Assembly (NCBI RefSeq): GCF_035046505.1
Contig: NC_089822.1
Location: 107,153,307 to 107,217,306 of the forward strand
Reading direction: 5' to 3'
Length of the DNA: 64,000 nucleotides
From: Tiliqua scincoides
Taxonomy: Eukaryota > Chordata > Lepidosauria > Squamata > Scincidae
Within the stretch, counting starts at the first letter, position 1, and every line of letters starts with the position of its first letter. The translations under genes were made by a program, and so were the position numbers. The notes beneath the pieces are model-generated. The model was not told the DNA's origin. It was given only the letters and a program-made list of their open reading frames with translations, and ran no database searches. Below, piece by piece: positions 1 to 11,395 of the stretch.

Positions 1-475
1 CCATCCTTCAGTCTCGGAAGACTATGGTGTCACGCTCTGAATGGTGGTTCTGGAACAGAGTGTCCTCTCCAGTGCGCGATGCCTGGGTAAAGTAGGTATA
101 GGGGATAGGCTGTTACCCATGCAGCAAATCCCCCCTCTCCACGTCGCTGAAATGGTCCAATGGAAAGGCAGAGGCCAATACGGTTGGTTCCAGCGGCGTC
201 GCAGGAGTTGCCAGAGCGTGACTGTGTTCAGCCATGAACTGCCTCAGGAACTCCGGCTCCGGATTTTGCCTCAAGGTTGACTCCTGAAGCCTTTTCCATA
301 ACTGGACGTAGCCACAAGGCAGTGGAGGTTTGGGATCAGAGTTTTCCTTCTCTCAGATGAGCTGCCTTCCCAGGCTGACGAGTCCCATCTACCTGGTGGC
401 TGTTTAGTCGCCTCTTACGACAAGTACAGCCAAACTGAGGGCCTATTCTTATCCCCAGCCCCCAGGGGTAAAATA
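1..475 (-). repeat. LINE-tailed non-autonomous retroposon, cut by window edge
   Basis: On the minus strand this block ends in the same tail as the L2-like LINE at 50537 and the 5S SINEs, with the hairpin AGTCT-TCCG-AGACT near position 20. It also shares the next ~45 bp (through TCTGGAACAG) with that LINE. The rest of its body is different and carries a motif reading TTGTCGTAAGAGGCGACTAA on the minus strand (about 410). I recognise this as a dispersed reptile repeat but cannot name the family. It could be a diverged LINE subfamily or a chimeric SINE-like element. The right edge is set where the unique AT-rich sequence begins. Confidence 0.5.
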
Positions 476-1224
476 GATTTTTACAAAGGAAAATCCTTAG
501 TAATGTTCAAAGGCAATTCATTTAGAAAAATCACCTTTGGAAATAATGAGGTCCCTCTTGCTCTACTGGCAGATACGAATATATTCCAATGATGACAGTT
601 ATCCTGTCAGGGGCAGCAAGGTTTCAGTTACTCTACAAATTGCCCAAACAGAAGTTTGAGGAAGGTACCCCATCATTTTTACATGTCATTTATATACCAT
701 GTGCTTTGGCTTCCTTTTAGAGAGGTAAGTCCTGTAAACTGACTTTCAGAAATAATCGGTGTGATCTGAGTCCCCTCAAACCCCTTGTAGCCAGGGAGTC
801 CACATTTATCATTGCTTTCTTCAAGCTCTATTTGCAACAGCTGGAGAATGTTACCAAAGAGCTAAAACATCTGCAGAAATAACCCTTTCATTTTCTTTTC
901 AGAAGACCAAACAGTCAATCACAGACAGAACACCAGAAAGTCCTGCGATGGAGCAGGAGACAACTACACTGTACTAAGGAAAAAGGAGTGGTTTTGATGC
1001 CAGTGCATTACTACTGTTAATGTCACAGATTTGGAGACTCTCCTTAGTATGATACATTATTCTGCTAGTTTGCCATTGCAATTATGAATGCAGTCAATAG
1101 CTAATCTCCCACTCTCTTCTTCTAACTGTCCAAAAGCTGACTTGTTTAGAACTGGATGCTGTCACTGAAGCAAGAATGAATCCTATGAAAACTCATAAAA
1201 CAAAGGTATTTTGGACTAAACTAA
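476..1224. other. No recognisable feature
   Basis: AT-rich sequence with no credible open frame, tandem repeat or terminal repeat that I can see. Confidence 0.5.
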
Positions 1225-1746
1225 CAGCCCAATTCTATGTTTTCTTTGCCACAGCATGCAAGCCGCACCAAAATGGGCTGTGCTGCATGCTACGGTGGGA
1301 GAGCTGATTGGGAGGCATGGGAGAAGTAAGGGAAAACATTTTCCCTTACCGTTCTGTAGGCCCTTGATCACCAATGGGTTTCTTTGAACCTGCGCCAGCC
1401 CTTTAGTTGGCACAAGCCCTAGGAGACCAAGGGGGTGTGTCAGTTGGCCCCAGAGGGGATAGCATCTGGCTCAAGTCACTTGCACCAGGTACGTCCCCTT
1501 CCTGCCTCCAACATGCCCTTGACCCTCCCCCCAACCTGCCCCAATCCTCCCACCCACATCACTGACTTATCTGCTGTTGGGCTCCTCTTCACTGAGTGTG
1601 AGGTCCTCCTTGCAGAGGCAGCGGTGGCAGACCAAAAGTGCATGGCTCCACATGCTTCCAGAATGATGTTTGCAACACCGTAAAGTGGGTCCAACCACCA
1701 GAATGCTAGTTCCCGTGGCAGAGCACACGGTTAAGATTGGGCCGTT
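1225..1746. mobile_element. GC-rich non-autonomous DNA transposon (Harbinger-like)
   Basis: The ends are imperfect inverted repeats, AGCCCAATTCTA at the left against TTAAGATTGGGCC at the right. The interior has the family's hallmarks: a pyrimidine-rich CCTCCCCCCAACC stretch, the phrase GTAAGGGAAAACATTTTCCC, and a 'gcaccagg...ggcacaagcc' block. It encodes nothing. Assignment rests on likeness to the better-preserved copies at 22857 and 39959. Confidence 0.5.
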
Positions 1747-1806
1747 GATGTTATTATAACTCAACAGTTCTCCCAAATCCAACCTGTGGAGGGTTGTTGC
1801 TGGTGA

Positions 1807-2630
1807 CAGGACCATTGTGTCCTGGGCAACTGTGTCCTGGTAAAATGCATCCTGGCATTTGACATTTGTGTGCATTTTTGTGTGTGTCTCGTACATTTGT
1901 TTACCAATATATGTATATTTATATTAGATGCCCTTTTTTATGTCTAAAACTTAAAAGTAGGATAAGAAGCATGCAGGGATAAGAAGCATGCAGTGCAATA
2001 AGATGGCGTGCAGTGCAATCCTAAGCGGCACATGGGCTGCAATGTGCCTTAAGAACCATTTGTGCCTCCTCGGGAGTTGGCAAGGCTGGTGCACAGAGGT
2101 GTGCCGGCCTGCGGAGGCTGACACAAGCCTCCGTGCTGACACAAGGGTGGGCGGGGAGGAGGTAGGAAGAAGGTGTTCTGGGGCAGGGGGAGGACGGGCG
2201 GTGGGCAGCCTTGGGGGTGGGAGGCAGGGCTTGGATCCAGCTGGATCCCCTTTCCAGGGGAGTTCAGAGTGGCTTGAAGCTGCTTTGCTCTCCTCGGACT
2301 TGTGCCACCTCAGGAGGTGGCATACGTCTGAGGAGACCCATGGGGCCAGGGCGCCTTACCCAGGGTAAGGGGAATACTTTTCCCTTACCTCTGGCTGAGG
2401 AAATTCTGGCCCGTATCCTGTGCTGGTCACAGCGCAAGCCTCTTGGCTTGCATGTTCCAGGGCAGGATAGTATTGTGCCCTTAGTGTATATAACACGGGG
2501 TTTGTTGCCCAGTTATAGTGGAATGCAAATAACAGGAACTCAAAAAACCCCAGACACAAATGTCCAGGGATGTCAATGACTGGGACACATTTCACCAGGA
2601 CACAATAATCCACGACACAGATACCATTGT
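1807..2630. mobile_element. Fold-back element, split by a GC-rich transposon
   Basis: The left end (ATTGTGTCCTGG near 1814, repeated at ~1830) recurs inverted at the right end (CCAGGACACAATAATCC near 2594), so the outer parts form long imperfect inverted repeats. A second copy lies at 6686-6945 and lacks the insertion. Comparing the two shows that the 470-bp element at 2011-2480 was added later. The superfamily is unknown to me. Confidence 0.45.
2011..2480 (-). mobile_element. GC-rich non-autonomous DNA transposon nested in fold-back element
   Basis: It ends CAGGATAGTATTGTGCCC at the right and begins GTGCAATCCTAAG at the left. Read on the minus strand it runs parallel to the copies at 22857 and 39959: 'gcaagccaagaggcttgcgctgtg', the AAGGGAAAAGTATTCCCCTT fold, then a GC-rich centre. 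The 6686-6945 repeat copy is uninterrupted at the matching point, which confirms an insertion. No clean target duplication survives. Confidence 0.6.
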
Positions 2631-4074
2631 TGTCATCCTCTCTTGCTACAGTTCAGAGATAGCAAACGAAATAGAAAGTGGCAGTTTTATTGATGGGAGT
2701 TGTCAGCAGGCCATTAGTAGAAGGATAGAGGGACCCTTCCCGAAGTGCTCTTCATACCCAACCAGTTACTCCCCGGAGCCCTAGAAGGAAAAGCTTATAA
2801 GTCTTCCAAGGATGTTTCACATAATGGTTGGCTGACCACTCCACCATTTAAGGCCTCTAAAGAAAGGCACACTTAACAGCAAGCAATTCCAAATACTGAA
2901 CTCAGAGCTGGTCAGCTTCCAGCTGCTGGCTTCAGGTGAATCCCAGGTGAATTCTTGTTACAATTCTGAAAAATCTTAATTTCCAGTTAACAATTAAAAA
3001 GTATGGGGCGTTTGGCTTTACAGTTTTGACTATGGAGACAGCTTGACAGAAAAATGGCCATATGTCTCTGACAAGTAAGGGTTAGTATCCGGAAAGGAGG
3101 GGTGGGTGGGAGATCCCAATTCATTATGCTTTTCAAACCCTACAACGTATAAATCTGGTTAATGAGTGTTCATGTTGGATTTTTTCCACCAATAGAATTC
3201 TTCCTAAGAATACTGCAGTACAGGAATTCTGCAACTGGCTTCAGTCTCTGGTTGGCAACCTTCAGTCTCAAAAGACTACAGTATAAGCCTACAGCACCCG
3301 GTATTCCCAGGCGGTCTCCCATCCAAGTACTAACCAGGCCTGACCCTGCTTAGCTTCTGAGATCAGACGAGATCAGGCTCGTGCAGGGTAACAGTTGTTG
3401 TTTTAGTGCAAATGGCAATATAGCCTCTTATGCGCAAGTGAGCAACAACATCTTCTGTGTCAAGTTCACTGCAGTGAATGGGGGTGGCACAAATCATACC
3501 CTGTAGTACTCTTGTCTCCCTGCAGTTTATTTAAATGGATCATCCACAGGAGAACTCCCCACCCCGGATTTTGCCACAAAGTATAGCGAGCTTTAGTGAA
3601 TCTCCATTTCATGATTTGTCTCTAGTGTGACTGCAAAATTATAATGTGAAATTTCACATGGAGCACACCCCCTCTTGCAGCAGCAATTGCACTTGGGTAT
3701 TATTATTTCCACTCTTTTATGGCATTTCCTCATGTGTCTTTGGATAGTCTTTAACATCTATTCCGGCTTCTGCATTCTCCGCTTTCTTCATCTGGCTCAC
3801 ATCATCAAGACAACAAATGAAAATCCCTTCAAAAATACTATAAAACATTCTTATAACTAGAGATGCGTTTGCATTTCTGATGTAACAGGAAATGGAAATG
3901 GTCATGCTTAATTTGTACTATTATGAACATAAATGAATGCAATCTGTGGTTTGTAATGAAAGCAAAAGGTAGAATAATAGTTCAAGTTTCGGAGAAGTAA
4001 TATTTAACCTCAAAACCACTCTTTAGTGACTCACCATCCTTCCATTCATTCCTGTGCTTACACACAGGAAACCA
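2631..4074. other. No recognisable feature apart from one SINE
   Basis: Apart from the 5S SINE at 3250-3392, I see only unique-looking AT-rich DNA here. Confidence 0.4.
3250..3392 (-). repeat. 5S rRNA-derived SINE
   Basis: On the minus strand the head reads as 5S rRNA from about base 20 to the 3' end, with the internal control region nearly intact (AGCTAAGCAGGGTCAGGCC, GGATGGGAGACCGCCTGGGA). It is followed directly by the LINE-derived tail with hairpin AGTCT-TTTG-AGACT and the terminus GGTTGCCAAC. The fusion to a LINE tail and the damaged 5' end exclude a genuine 5S gene. This is a SINE3-type element, probably the squamate 5S-Sauria family. Confidence 0.85.
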
Positions 4075-4884
4075 CAGGGGTTCTCAAACCTTTTAGCCCA
4101 GGACCCCCTTTTTAGAATGAAAATCTGTCAGGATCCACTGGAAGTGATGACATTAATCTGGAAGTGGTGTAATGGCCGGAAGTGACATCATCAAGCAGGA
4201 AAATTAAAAAATTTAAAATCCCCCCCCCCCCATACAACAAAACCAAATATAATCAATGAGAGTAACAGCTCAATCCTGAGCTGCCTGGAGCTGCGGGACC
4301 CGGCGGCTCCATGGAAGGCCCCTGCTGGATCCAGTGCCTCCTGCGCTACCGCGGGAGGCTCCTCGGGAGAAGGGGATGTTTATCCCCTTCCCCCGAGTAA
4401 GGGAAGCAGTCCCGTAATGGGGCTACTCACTTTAGCAGTGACTGTTTGGTCTCCGCTAAAGTGAAGGCATTGTGTAGGGTGAGCAGCCCTACCCGAGCGC
4501 CCTGGATCCTGCAGAGCTCGGCTCTACTGATCCACCTCTCCCCCACCCCCGACACGCCTCCCCCCACACCCCTGGACACTGTCCATCTCCTGTTCCGCAG
4601 CCTGGCAGTCACAGAGCCCGGCTGTAAGCCCCGCAAACATGCCTTATGGTACGTTTGCGACTGTGGTCCGCACTGCGGAGGTGTGGCGCAGACCACAGGA
4701 TTGGGCTCTAAGTAAGTAAATTAAAAGTTTAGAATAAGTTTAAACATTTATTTAAAATAAAGAACTGTCCTATTCCTCCCAAGAAGAACCCGCCTTACCC
4801 TACCAATCTGTTGCTGATCTGTTTTTTAAAAAAGTCCCCTCACATCCCACAGGCTGCAATCCTATCCACACGTACCCAGGAGAA
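4075..4884 (-). mobile_element. hAT non-autonomous element (family 2), reversed, split
   Basis: It starts CAGGGGTTCTCAAACCTTTT and continues with the 'agaatgaaaatctgtcaggatcc' and GGAAGTGACATCATCAAGCA blocks. These are the reverse complement of the 3' end of the hAT copies at 20197 and 56537. GC-rich elements at 4267-4708 and 4885-5390 interrupt it, and its far end is not seen beyond them. It has no coding capacity. Confidence 0.6.
4267..4708. mobile_element. GC-rich non-autonomous DNA transposon
   Basis: Ends AGCTCAATCCTGAGCTG and GGATTGGGCT are weak inverted repeats. The inside is strongly GC-rich, with the AAGGGGATGTTTATCCCCTT fold and the AACATGCCTTATGGTACGTT palindrome also found in relatives. 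It sits inside the hAT element that starts at 4075. Confidence 0.5.
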
Positions 4885-5390
4885 AGCTCAATCTTGAGCT
4901 ATGCGCGCTGGCCCTTGTGCCGGGTGAGCGCTGGTGGTAGCCCAGCACCAGCTGGCACTGGACTAGTGCTGGGTGGGCGCCCAAGCTATGCTGCTCAGTG
5001 GTCTCCGAGCAGTGGAGAGGTAAGTGAAGGCATGGGGGGAAGCGGTGAGGAGGCGTTCTGGGGAGAGGGGAGGCAGGCGGAGGACAGGAAGAGGGTGGGG
5101 AGGAGGTGTTACAGCGAGGTGGGGAGAGGGCAGTGCGAAGGCATGCTGGGAGAGGGAGCGGGGAGCGAGGGAGGCAGGACACAGAGGCACTTGATTCACC
5201 ATCAACCTTTTGATTGGCAGTGAATCGAGTAGCCCCATTGTGGGGCTGCTCTGTTTACCCAGGGAAAGGGGACGAAAGTCCCCTTCTCCTGAGGTGCTGG
5301 CAGCGGCTGCCTGGAGCACATAGGATGTGGCAGCAGCCATTTTCAGCGCCGCCGCAGCCCCGCAACCCAGGCAGCTCAGGATTAGGCTGC
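4885..5390. mobile_element. GC-rich non-autonomous DNA transposon
   Basis: It starts AGCTCAATCTTGAGC and ends GCAGCTCAGGATTAGGCT. Its 3' half ('gaggtgctggcagcggctgcctgg', then 'gcagcagccattttcagcgcc') matches the element at 62168-62861. Open frames inside it are low-complexity artefacts of GC richness. Confidence 0.5.
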
Positions 5391-6528
5391 CAGTCACCAA
5401 AGGGCTCACAGTCTAAAAAGAGGTGCAGAAAAGACCACAGCAACAACCCCTGGCTACCCATGCAATGCTGCGGTAAAGAGAGACAGTCCTGTGCTAAATA
5501 TAAGAAGGCAGCACTATAAAAGGTGCCTCTATGCCCAATTATTTATGCACATGTGTCCTACTATTGAACTGTGGCCTGATTATTCTTTGCTTCCATAAGT
5601 AAATTGGTTGACACTGTCCAGGCTCTCCGCTGGAACCTAGTTTGCTGCCAACACCTTCCACGCACTGAGACTCAATTTCTCAGGATACGCCACAGTTACT
5701 GTAAAGTGAGAAATAAGTGGAATTGGTGCAAGATCTGTACACCTCTTTCAGGTGCCGTACTGGGGTTTTCCAACCTGACCATGCTCTCCTTGCAGTAATT
5801 AGAATCTAAAAAGCAGATTTATGTGGGAATTTATTCAGTGTAGCCAGAGGAAGAGGGCTTGTAAGACATTTGAGAAAAGAACCCAAGAAGTAGCATGCTG
5901 TTTTCTCGTTGCGAAAAAGAATCATGGACCATTTTAGAATACAAACGCATAAAAGTGTCAAAGTGTGGTTTGGAAATATTCAAGGGGATAAAATAACAGA
6001 GCACAGCAGAGCATTTTCTGTGTTGACAGAGCAATTTGCATCCGTTCTCGCCATAAACAAGGGCAGCAGCAGCAGCAGCAGTCCAAGGCAGATTTTCTCT
6101 TGGGGCTACTAAACATCTGTAAAAGTGTCACATGTGCAAAAAGGATGCCATAAACATTTACTAGGCCTATTGAGCAAGAAATACTAATTTCAACACCATT
6201 TTGAAGGCTGTTGCATATTATGAACCTTAAGGATACAGGCTAGCAGAAACCCCAAGTCGTTATGTACTTTGGATACAGTTCCTCCAAGGTTGAATTTACA
6301 TTCATAGCAAGGAGAGTTTGGAAGGAAGTCCACATAGAAATACATTTACTGAGCATTTCTTTATCAATTAGGCTTGAAAGAAGCAGGGCAGCACTTCCTC
6401 TAGTCTGATTGTGATGGAAGTGGGGTCTAGGTCATGAAACTTAGGCCACAATAAAACTATTAGCCTTTAAGTTATCATAAGACTTTTGTGTGTGTGCGTA
6501 AGTGACAGAACCATTACATCCATTTTAA
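5391..6528. other. No recognisable feature apart from a CAG tract
   Basis: Unique-looking sequence. A 67-codon open frame at 5909-6112 runs through the CAG tract but has no recognisable content. Confidence 0.4.
6063..6081. repeat. (CAG)6 microsatellite
   Basis: Six uninterrupted GCA/CAG units. Confidence 0.9.
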
Positions 6529-6680
6529 GATTTTATTTATTGTGCTTGTTTTAATATCTTTTTGTTTTGTTTTTAATGTGATTTTATGGCTGTATTTCTG
6601 ATTTGTTGTCGTGTGCCACCTTGGGTTCCTTCAGGGAGAAAGGCAGCATAGGAATACAGTAAACAAACAAACAAACAAAA
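6529..6680 (+). repeat. SINE/LINE 3'-end-like fragment with (AAAC)n tail
   Basis: The phrase 'gtgccaccttgggttccttcagg' followed by GAGAAAGGCAGCATAGGAAT and then (AAAC)n resembles the 3' ends common in squamate SINEs and LINEs ('gccttgggt...aaaggcgggatataaata'). The 5' limit is unclear. Confidence 0.4.
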
Positions 6681-6685
6681 AAAAT

Positions 6686-6945
6686 CCTGGACAACTATGT
6701 CCCCATCAAACCTGTCCCAGTATTGGATATTAGCATCCATTCATTTTGTGTCCCAGACATTTGTATCACTATATATATTTCTATTAGATGTACTTTTTAT
6801 TTTTTTTTAAAAGCAAAGGTACGGTTAGGGTTAGGGCTGGGATAAGAGGCTTAGAATTTATAACTTGGGGGTTGTTGCCCAGTTACAGTGGAATGGCAAA
6901 GACTGGCACACATCTGACAAGAACACAATCCTCCAGGATGCAAAT
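6686..6945. mobile_element. Fold-back element, second copy
   Basis: It matches the outer parts of the element at 1807-2630 ('ttttgtgtcccagacatttgt', TATATATTTCTATTAGATG, GGGGGTTGTTGCCCAGTTA) but has no GC-rich insert. It contains a short GGTTAGGGTTAGGG stretch at 6823-6836. Confidence 0.45.
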
Positions 6946-7164
6946 ACTTTGGCACAATGTGCACGTGTGTGCTTACAAGGTAACACAGCTACCCCTCTGG
7001 AATTTCTCTGATGCTATGGCTAGCCACAATTGTGAATTAATGGAGAATCAAGCTCCTGAATCATACCAAAGGGTTCTGTTTACCTTCAGAGCATTGTTGT
7101 TTGATAACCAGAAAAAATCTTCTCTGGTTCTAGTTCAGGCTATGCCTGGTGCAGTTACCCTGTC

Positions 7165-7790
7165 CAGTGGTGTAGCTCCTTAGAGCCACATGGTACCATG
7201 TGGTACCGGGTGGCACTTTGGGTCTCCCCTGGAGGGGCAGCAAGTTCTCCTGCCCACCACCTCCTAGCAGTTTGGCCCACAGAGCCTTTAGCCACTGGCT
7301 GTGGGAGCAGCGGGCAATAGGACTTGCCTGCCACCTCTGCAGCAGTCAGTCGCTTGGAGCTATGTTGCATGCTTCCAAGAAAGCTGGCAGCATATTCCAA
7401 GGTACGCAATGTCCTTCAGCACTGGCTGAAGCTTCCTCCTCTACTGCAGCCAGTCTCAACACGGTTGCACTCAGAGCAATGCTGCCCACTTCAGAAGAAG
7501 CGAGTGGCATTGCTCTGAGGTGCGATCACTGGGAGTGAAGGCCGCTCCTTCTGCCAAAATGGTCACCTTTGCTCCCAGTGAGCATGCTGAGACGACTGGC
7601 TATGGAGGCGACAGGCAGTTTCTTCTCCCTGCAACCATGCTTGGAGCGAAGCCAGCCGCTTTGGAAGAAATGGCCAGCTTTACCCCAGTTTCCAGAAGTG
7701 ATTGTGGTGATGTCACCATGTCATCACAGTTACTTCCGGGGCAGCCAGGGGGCCCTTCCCTGCAAAGGCTTTTGCAGCCGTAACTGGCTC
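7165..7790. mobile_element. Possible non-autonomous DNA transposon
   Basis: The left edge CAGTGGTGTAGCTCC is typical of hAT-type termini in this window (compare CAGTGGCATAGCTAG at 38118). The body is GC-rich with loosely repeated 'gaagc...gcagc' blocks. I cannot find a matching right terminus, so the extent is a guess. Confidence 0.3.
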
Positions 7791-8168
7791 TGAAGACAAG
7801 CGGGAGGAGGCCCTTTACACAGGCACCCCTGTGCTTGAAAAGCTTAGTGTTTTGTTCTCCCTCCAGGAACACCAGTGCTCAGGCCATACAAAGGAGCATA
7901 AGGTTGTTGACAATAAATGCCTAACCAGGGGGCCATGGAACCTTACAGTCTGGTGGAATAATGCAAAAAGTCACACCTCTACCACACAGCCACTGAGAGG
8001 AATTTTATCAGGGGGTACAATGTTTTGTTCGGGCCCCTTTCCTTCTCAAATGTGAATTTGGTTCCCAGGCCCCCTTGTATGACTTTTATGGCCCCTTTTA
8101 TGACTGGCTCCTAGGCCCCCCTTTTTTACCCAAGGCCCTGGTACAATGTATCCCCTGCACCCTCCTGA
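7791..8168. other. No recognisable feature
   Basis: I see nothing supportable in this stretch. Confidence 0.4.
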
Positions 8169-8292
8169 GAACATAAGAAGAGCCCACTGGATCAGGCCAA
8201 AGACCCATCCAGGCTGGCTTGAAGGAGCACACAAGACAACAAGACACTTGCATCCTGTTGCCACTCCCTTGCACTTGGCATTCTGGGGCTAT
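8169..8292 (-). mobile_element. CR1 LINE 3'-end fragment
   Basis: Contains the reversed CR1 3' UTR: AACATAAGAAGAGCCCACTGG, 'atcaggccaaagacccatcc', 'cttggcattctg'. It is more diverged than the copies at 20487 and 50 kb, so probably an older subfamily. Confidence 0.75.
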
Positions 8293-10821
8293 TCAGAGGC
8301 CCCGCTCTACCCAGTTCATCATTTGGGAATCTACTTAAATTCCTAGGCAGATGCTAAGCTGCATTTTAACACCATGGCGTACTCCAGGCTACATGTCAGC
8401 CATCGGCACAAGGCAGCAGTAACAATGGCTAAGCAGAAACATCATGAAACTCAAGAAGGCACAGCTACCTCAAAGAGGCACGGAACAATTAAGCCTGAAA
8501 GTGTGAAATTCATGCTCACTTCCAGAGAGAAAACCGATTCCTGCTTTTTTTTTTTTTTAAAAGACTGACAGTCTTTCCGTATGGCCTTGCACTTTATTTG
8601 TCGAAAAACAGCTGTGGAAATAATTACAAACATCCTTCCAGGAATTCATGCGTGAGGCCCAGATGTGGTCCTCTCCACCCGCATGCCCTTTTGATAGCTA
8701 GCACTGGGTGTCATTGACTAATAGGACTCCCTGAAATTTCGGCACTGGTAATCCTGCTGTGAGAGTTTGGCTAAGAGATGAACTAGATGCTACTTACCAG
8801 AAACAGGGAGCTGGTGCCATTCCAGATTTTGATTTAGAGACATTAACTAATCTGACACCATGTCTCATATTCTACCAAAAATAATTATCCTCTCTGTGGT
8901 ATTACAACTATAGTTTAGCAGTCATGGAAAATATACTGTGACAGCTTGTATCTTAAGTTCATTTCTGCAAGTGGAGGGAACTGAGTTGTGGGGGGGAGGG
9001 CCCTTTAATATAGTGCTATTTTGAGGATCCCTTCCAATCCCTTTAGAGTAGACTGTTGGTGGACGCACAGGGTTGCCACACAGAGGAGGCCATAGGGAAG
9101 TTCAGTTCAGCTATAGCAATTTTTCGGTATTTCCCTGTCCCTGCTTCAAATAACTTACTGATCCTGGGGGTTGGGTCATGCACAGCACATATTACATCAT
9201 ATGCTACATTACTGGGAGGAGGGGTGAAATAAAGTACTGAGTGACGGCAGCTCTCTGTTTCTTGGGCCACCTTGAAAGCAAAGAATGCCACAGAGATAAC
9301 TTTTCAAATATGGTCCTGGCATATTATCAAACTTTTTTTTTTTTAACATCTGTGGGAAGTGAAGGCCCATTGCTCAAGTATCCAGCTCAGCAATTTTTAA
9401 CCCCAGTGCCATGGCACATTCAAACTCTTCTCTTCCTGAACTTGCATCCTTGCTTATAAAACTAAGCAAGATTTTGTTATTGTTTTGAATCATCCCAGAA
9501 AGCTTGGAAATGTGGATAGACCTCCTGAAATATGTTCATCTCTGTGGTCTCAGAGAATGGCTAAAAATCCCTGAACAGAACTGTAAACAATTTTTAAAAA
9601 AAATCTAAATTTGATTCAAAATTATAAGTTTGAATTTTAACATTTAAATATGTCATCAACAGATATTTCTTGATTAAAAATCATCTTAGGCTGCAATCCT
9701 ATCCACACTTACCTGGGAGTAAGCTCCATTGATTATAAGGATTGGGCAGTTGATTTATTTGTACCTCCATAAACTTAAGCAACATGTTAACATAATGGAC
9801 TAATAAGGAATGTGTTTATTAGTAATCCATACTTTCCCTCTTTCTGTTCCTTTCAAAAGAAAAAAAAAGACATTTATTAAAAGTTGGTATGTAAATAGGG
9901 TTGCATAATTATTTAAGTGGATGCTTCCTTGTTAGGTTTTTTTATCTATTTCCAGTTTTCAGATTTTCATACTCTTAGGGCTATGTGACTTTAGGTGATC
10001 TAAGGACAACTACAGCCATTTGCAGATCTCATCTAGCCAAGATCCTGTGGGTGTTCTATCCTATGATTAATACTTGAGACATTTGGTTTTGTGGCTTAGA
10101 ATTTCTTTGTTACTGTGGGATAATTCTTCTTTTAAATCATGCAATGATATAATAACATGATCATGGGTGGGAATCAGGTCAACTTTGCCATTCTTTATTC
10201 TTAACTATAACTAGAGTTTGCCCTCTATTATAATCTGGATAATGTTATAAACAAAAATGTGCTTAAAATCTCAAAATTAGATGACTACCAAAATATTTCT
10301 ATGTCTTCAGAACAATGCATATTGTTCTGCGTATGTACTCTTTTCTGACACACTAGTGAATTGTGAATAAATGTTTATCGAACACATTCTTCTGAAAGCT
10401 GGCAAGGAAAGAGAAAATGAAGACAAATAAACAGAAAATGGATGAAGGCCCACTGAAAAGACTCTCCTTGCAGAAAAGCAGAAAGAATGTAGGGTTGGGG
10501 GAATTCTATGATCACACTATCGAAATTTGGCATGACTCTTGAGCTACAGAACATGTTATCAACTGCCTCTTGTCCATATCATTGAGGGTTATGAGCCTTG
10601 CCAGGGCCTTTGTCCTGTGGTGCTTGCGGTTTTAAAATTTTGATCTTGGAAAGGCTTATCCCAATGCCTTCAGCAAAGCCCACTGTTCACTGCCTGCCAT
10701 GGGGTTTGTGAGACCACACGGACCAGGCAGCAGCTGGGATCCTTTGGGAACTGTATGGTCTATTAAATTGTTGAACAGCTGCCTCTGGGGAGCAACATGG
10801 AGTGAGTATGAAGGTATGGAG
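8293..10821. other. No recognisable feature apart from a short palindromic repeat
   Basis: AT-rich unique-looking DNA with poly(T) and poly(A) runs (for example ~8545 and ~9860). Open frames are short and featureless. Confidence 0.4.
9688..9749. repeat. Short palindromic repeat (GCAATCCTATCC type)
   Basis: GGCTGCAATCCTATCCACAC, then ACCTGGGAGTAAGCTCCATT, then AAGGATTGGGCAG, forms an imperfect hairpin. The same words recur near 4853, inside hAT family 2 (20400-20455, 26345-26395), and at 62110, so this is a dispersed reptile repeat. Confidence 0.6.
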
Positions 10822-11040
10822 CAGTGGCATAGCTAAGCCTTCTGGCATCTGGGGGCACAAAATCAAATTTAATAACTCCTTGGGGTGTTTAACACCCTTG
10901 GCATCCAGGAGGTGGTCTGAGGTGTGGGGAGACCATGTGCGGGCTTCCTGTGCCTGAGAGGTCTTCTTAAACATACTTCTGGTGTGGGTAGGCCACTTTT
11001 TATTGCTTGGGTCTGCCATCAGGGTTATGAGTTGGCACCC
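10822..11040. mobile_element. Relic with hAT-like left terminus
   Basis: Starts CAGTGGCATAGCTAAGCC, as in other short hAT elements of this window. No matching right end is visible. Confidence 0.3.
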
Positions 11041-11395
11041 CCCCCAAAAGGTGTGGTACCCAGGTCAATGTACCCACCAGCCCCATTCCTTAGCTCTTAG
11101 CTTAGAGGGCACCCCTGTGTGGTGAGCTGAGGTGAGGGAACATCTAGGGGGATCCCTGTCTACTGACAAAATGACAACAGGTATGATTGGTTTGACGTTT
11201 TTATTGAGCTGTATCTGTGATACAGCAGCATCTGAAAGAGAAGCACAGGATGGATGGAGTTGCCAACTATCTCCTCCCAGCTGGCTTACTGTGCGCTGGA
11301 GGTTCTCCAACAGATAGCCAACTGACATCTGTCCAGGTGTGTGCAACGCTACAGGGGCCTGACCAGAAGGTGTAGGTCAGCAACCCAGTGGCATC

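Noticed and set aside
4963-5409. 148-codon minus-strand open frame
   Set aside because: Falls in a GC-rich transposon and is low-complexity.
6823-6836. Interstitial telomere repeat
   Set aside because: Just over two GGTTAG units within a transposon relic; too short to mean telomere fusion.
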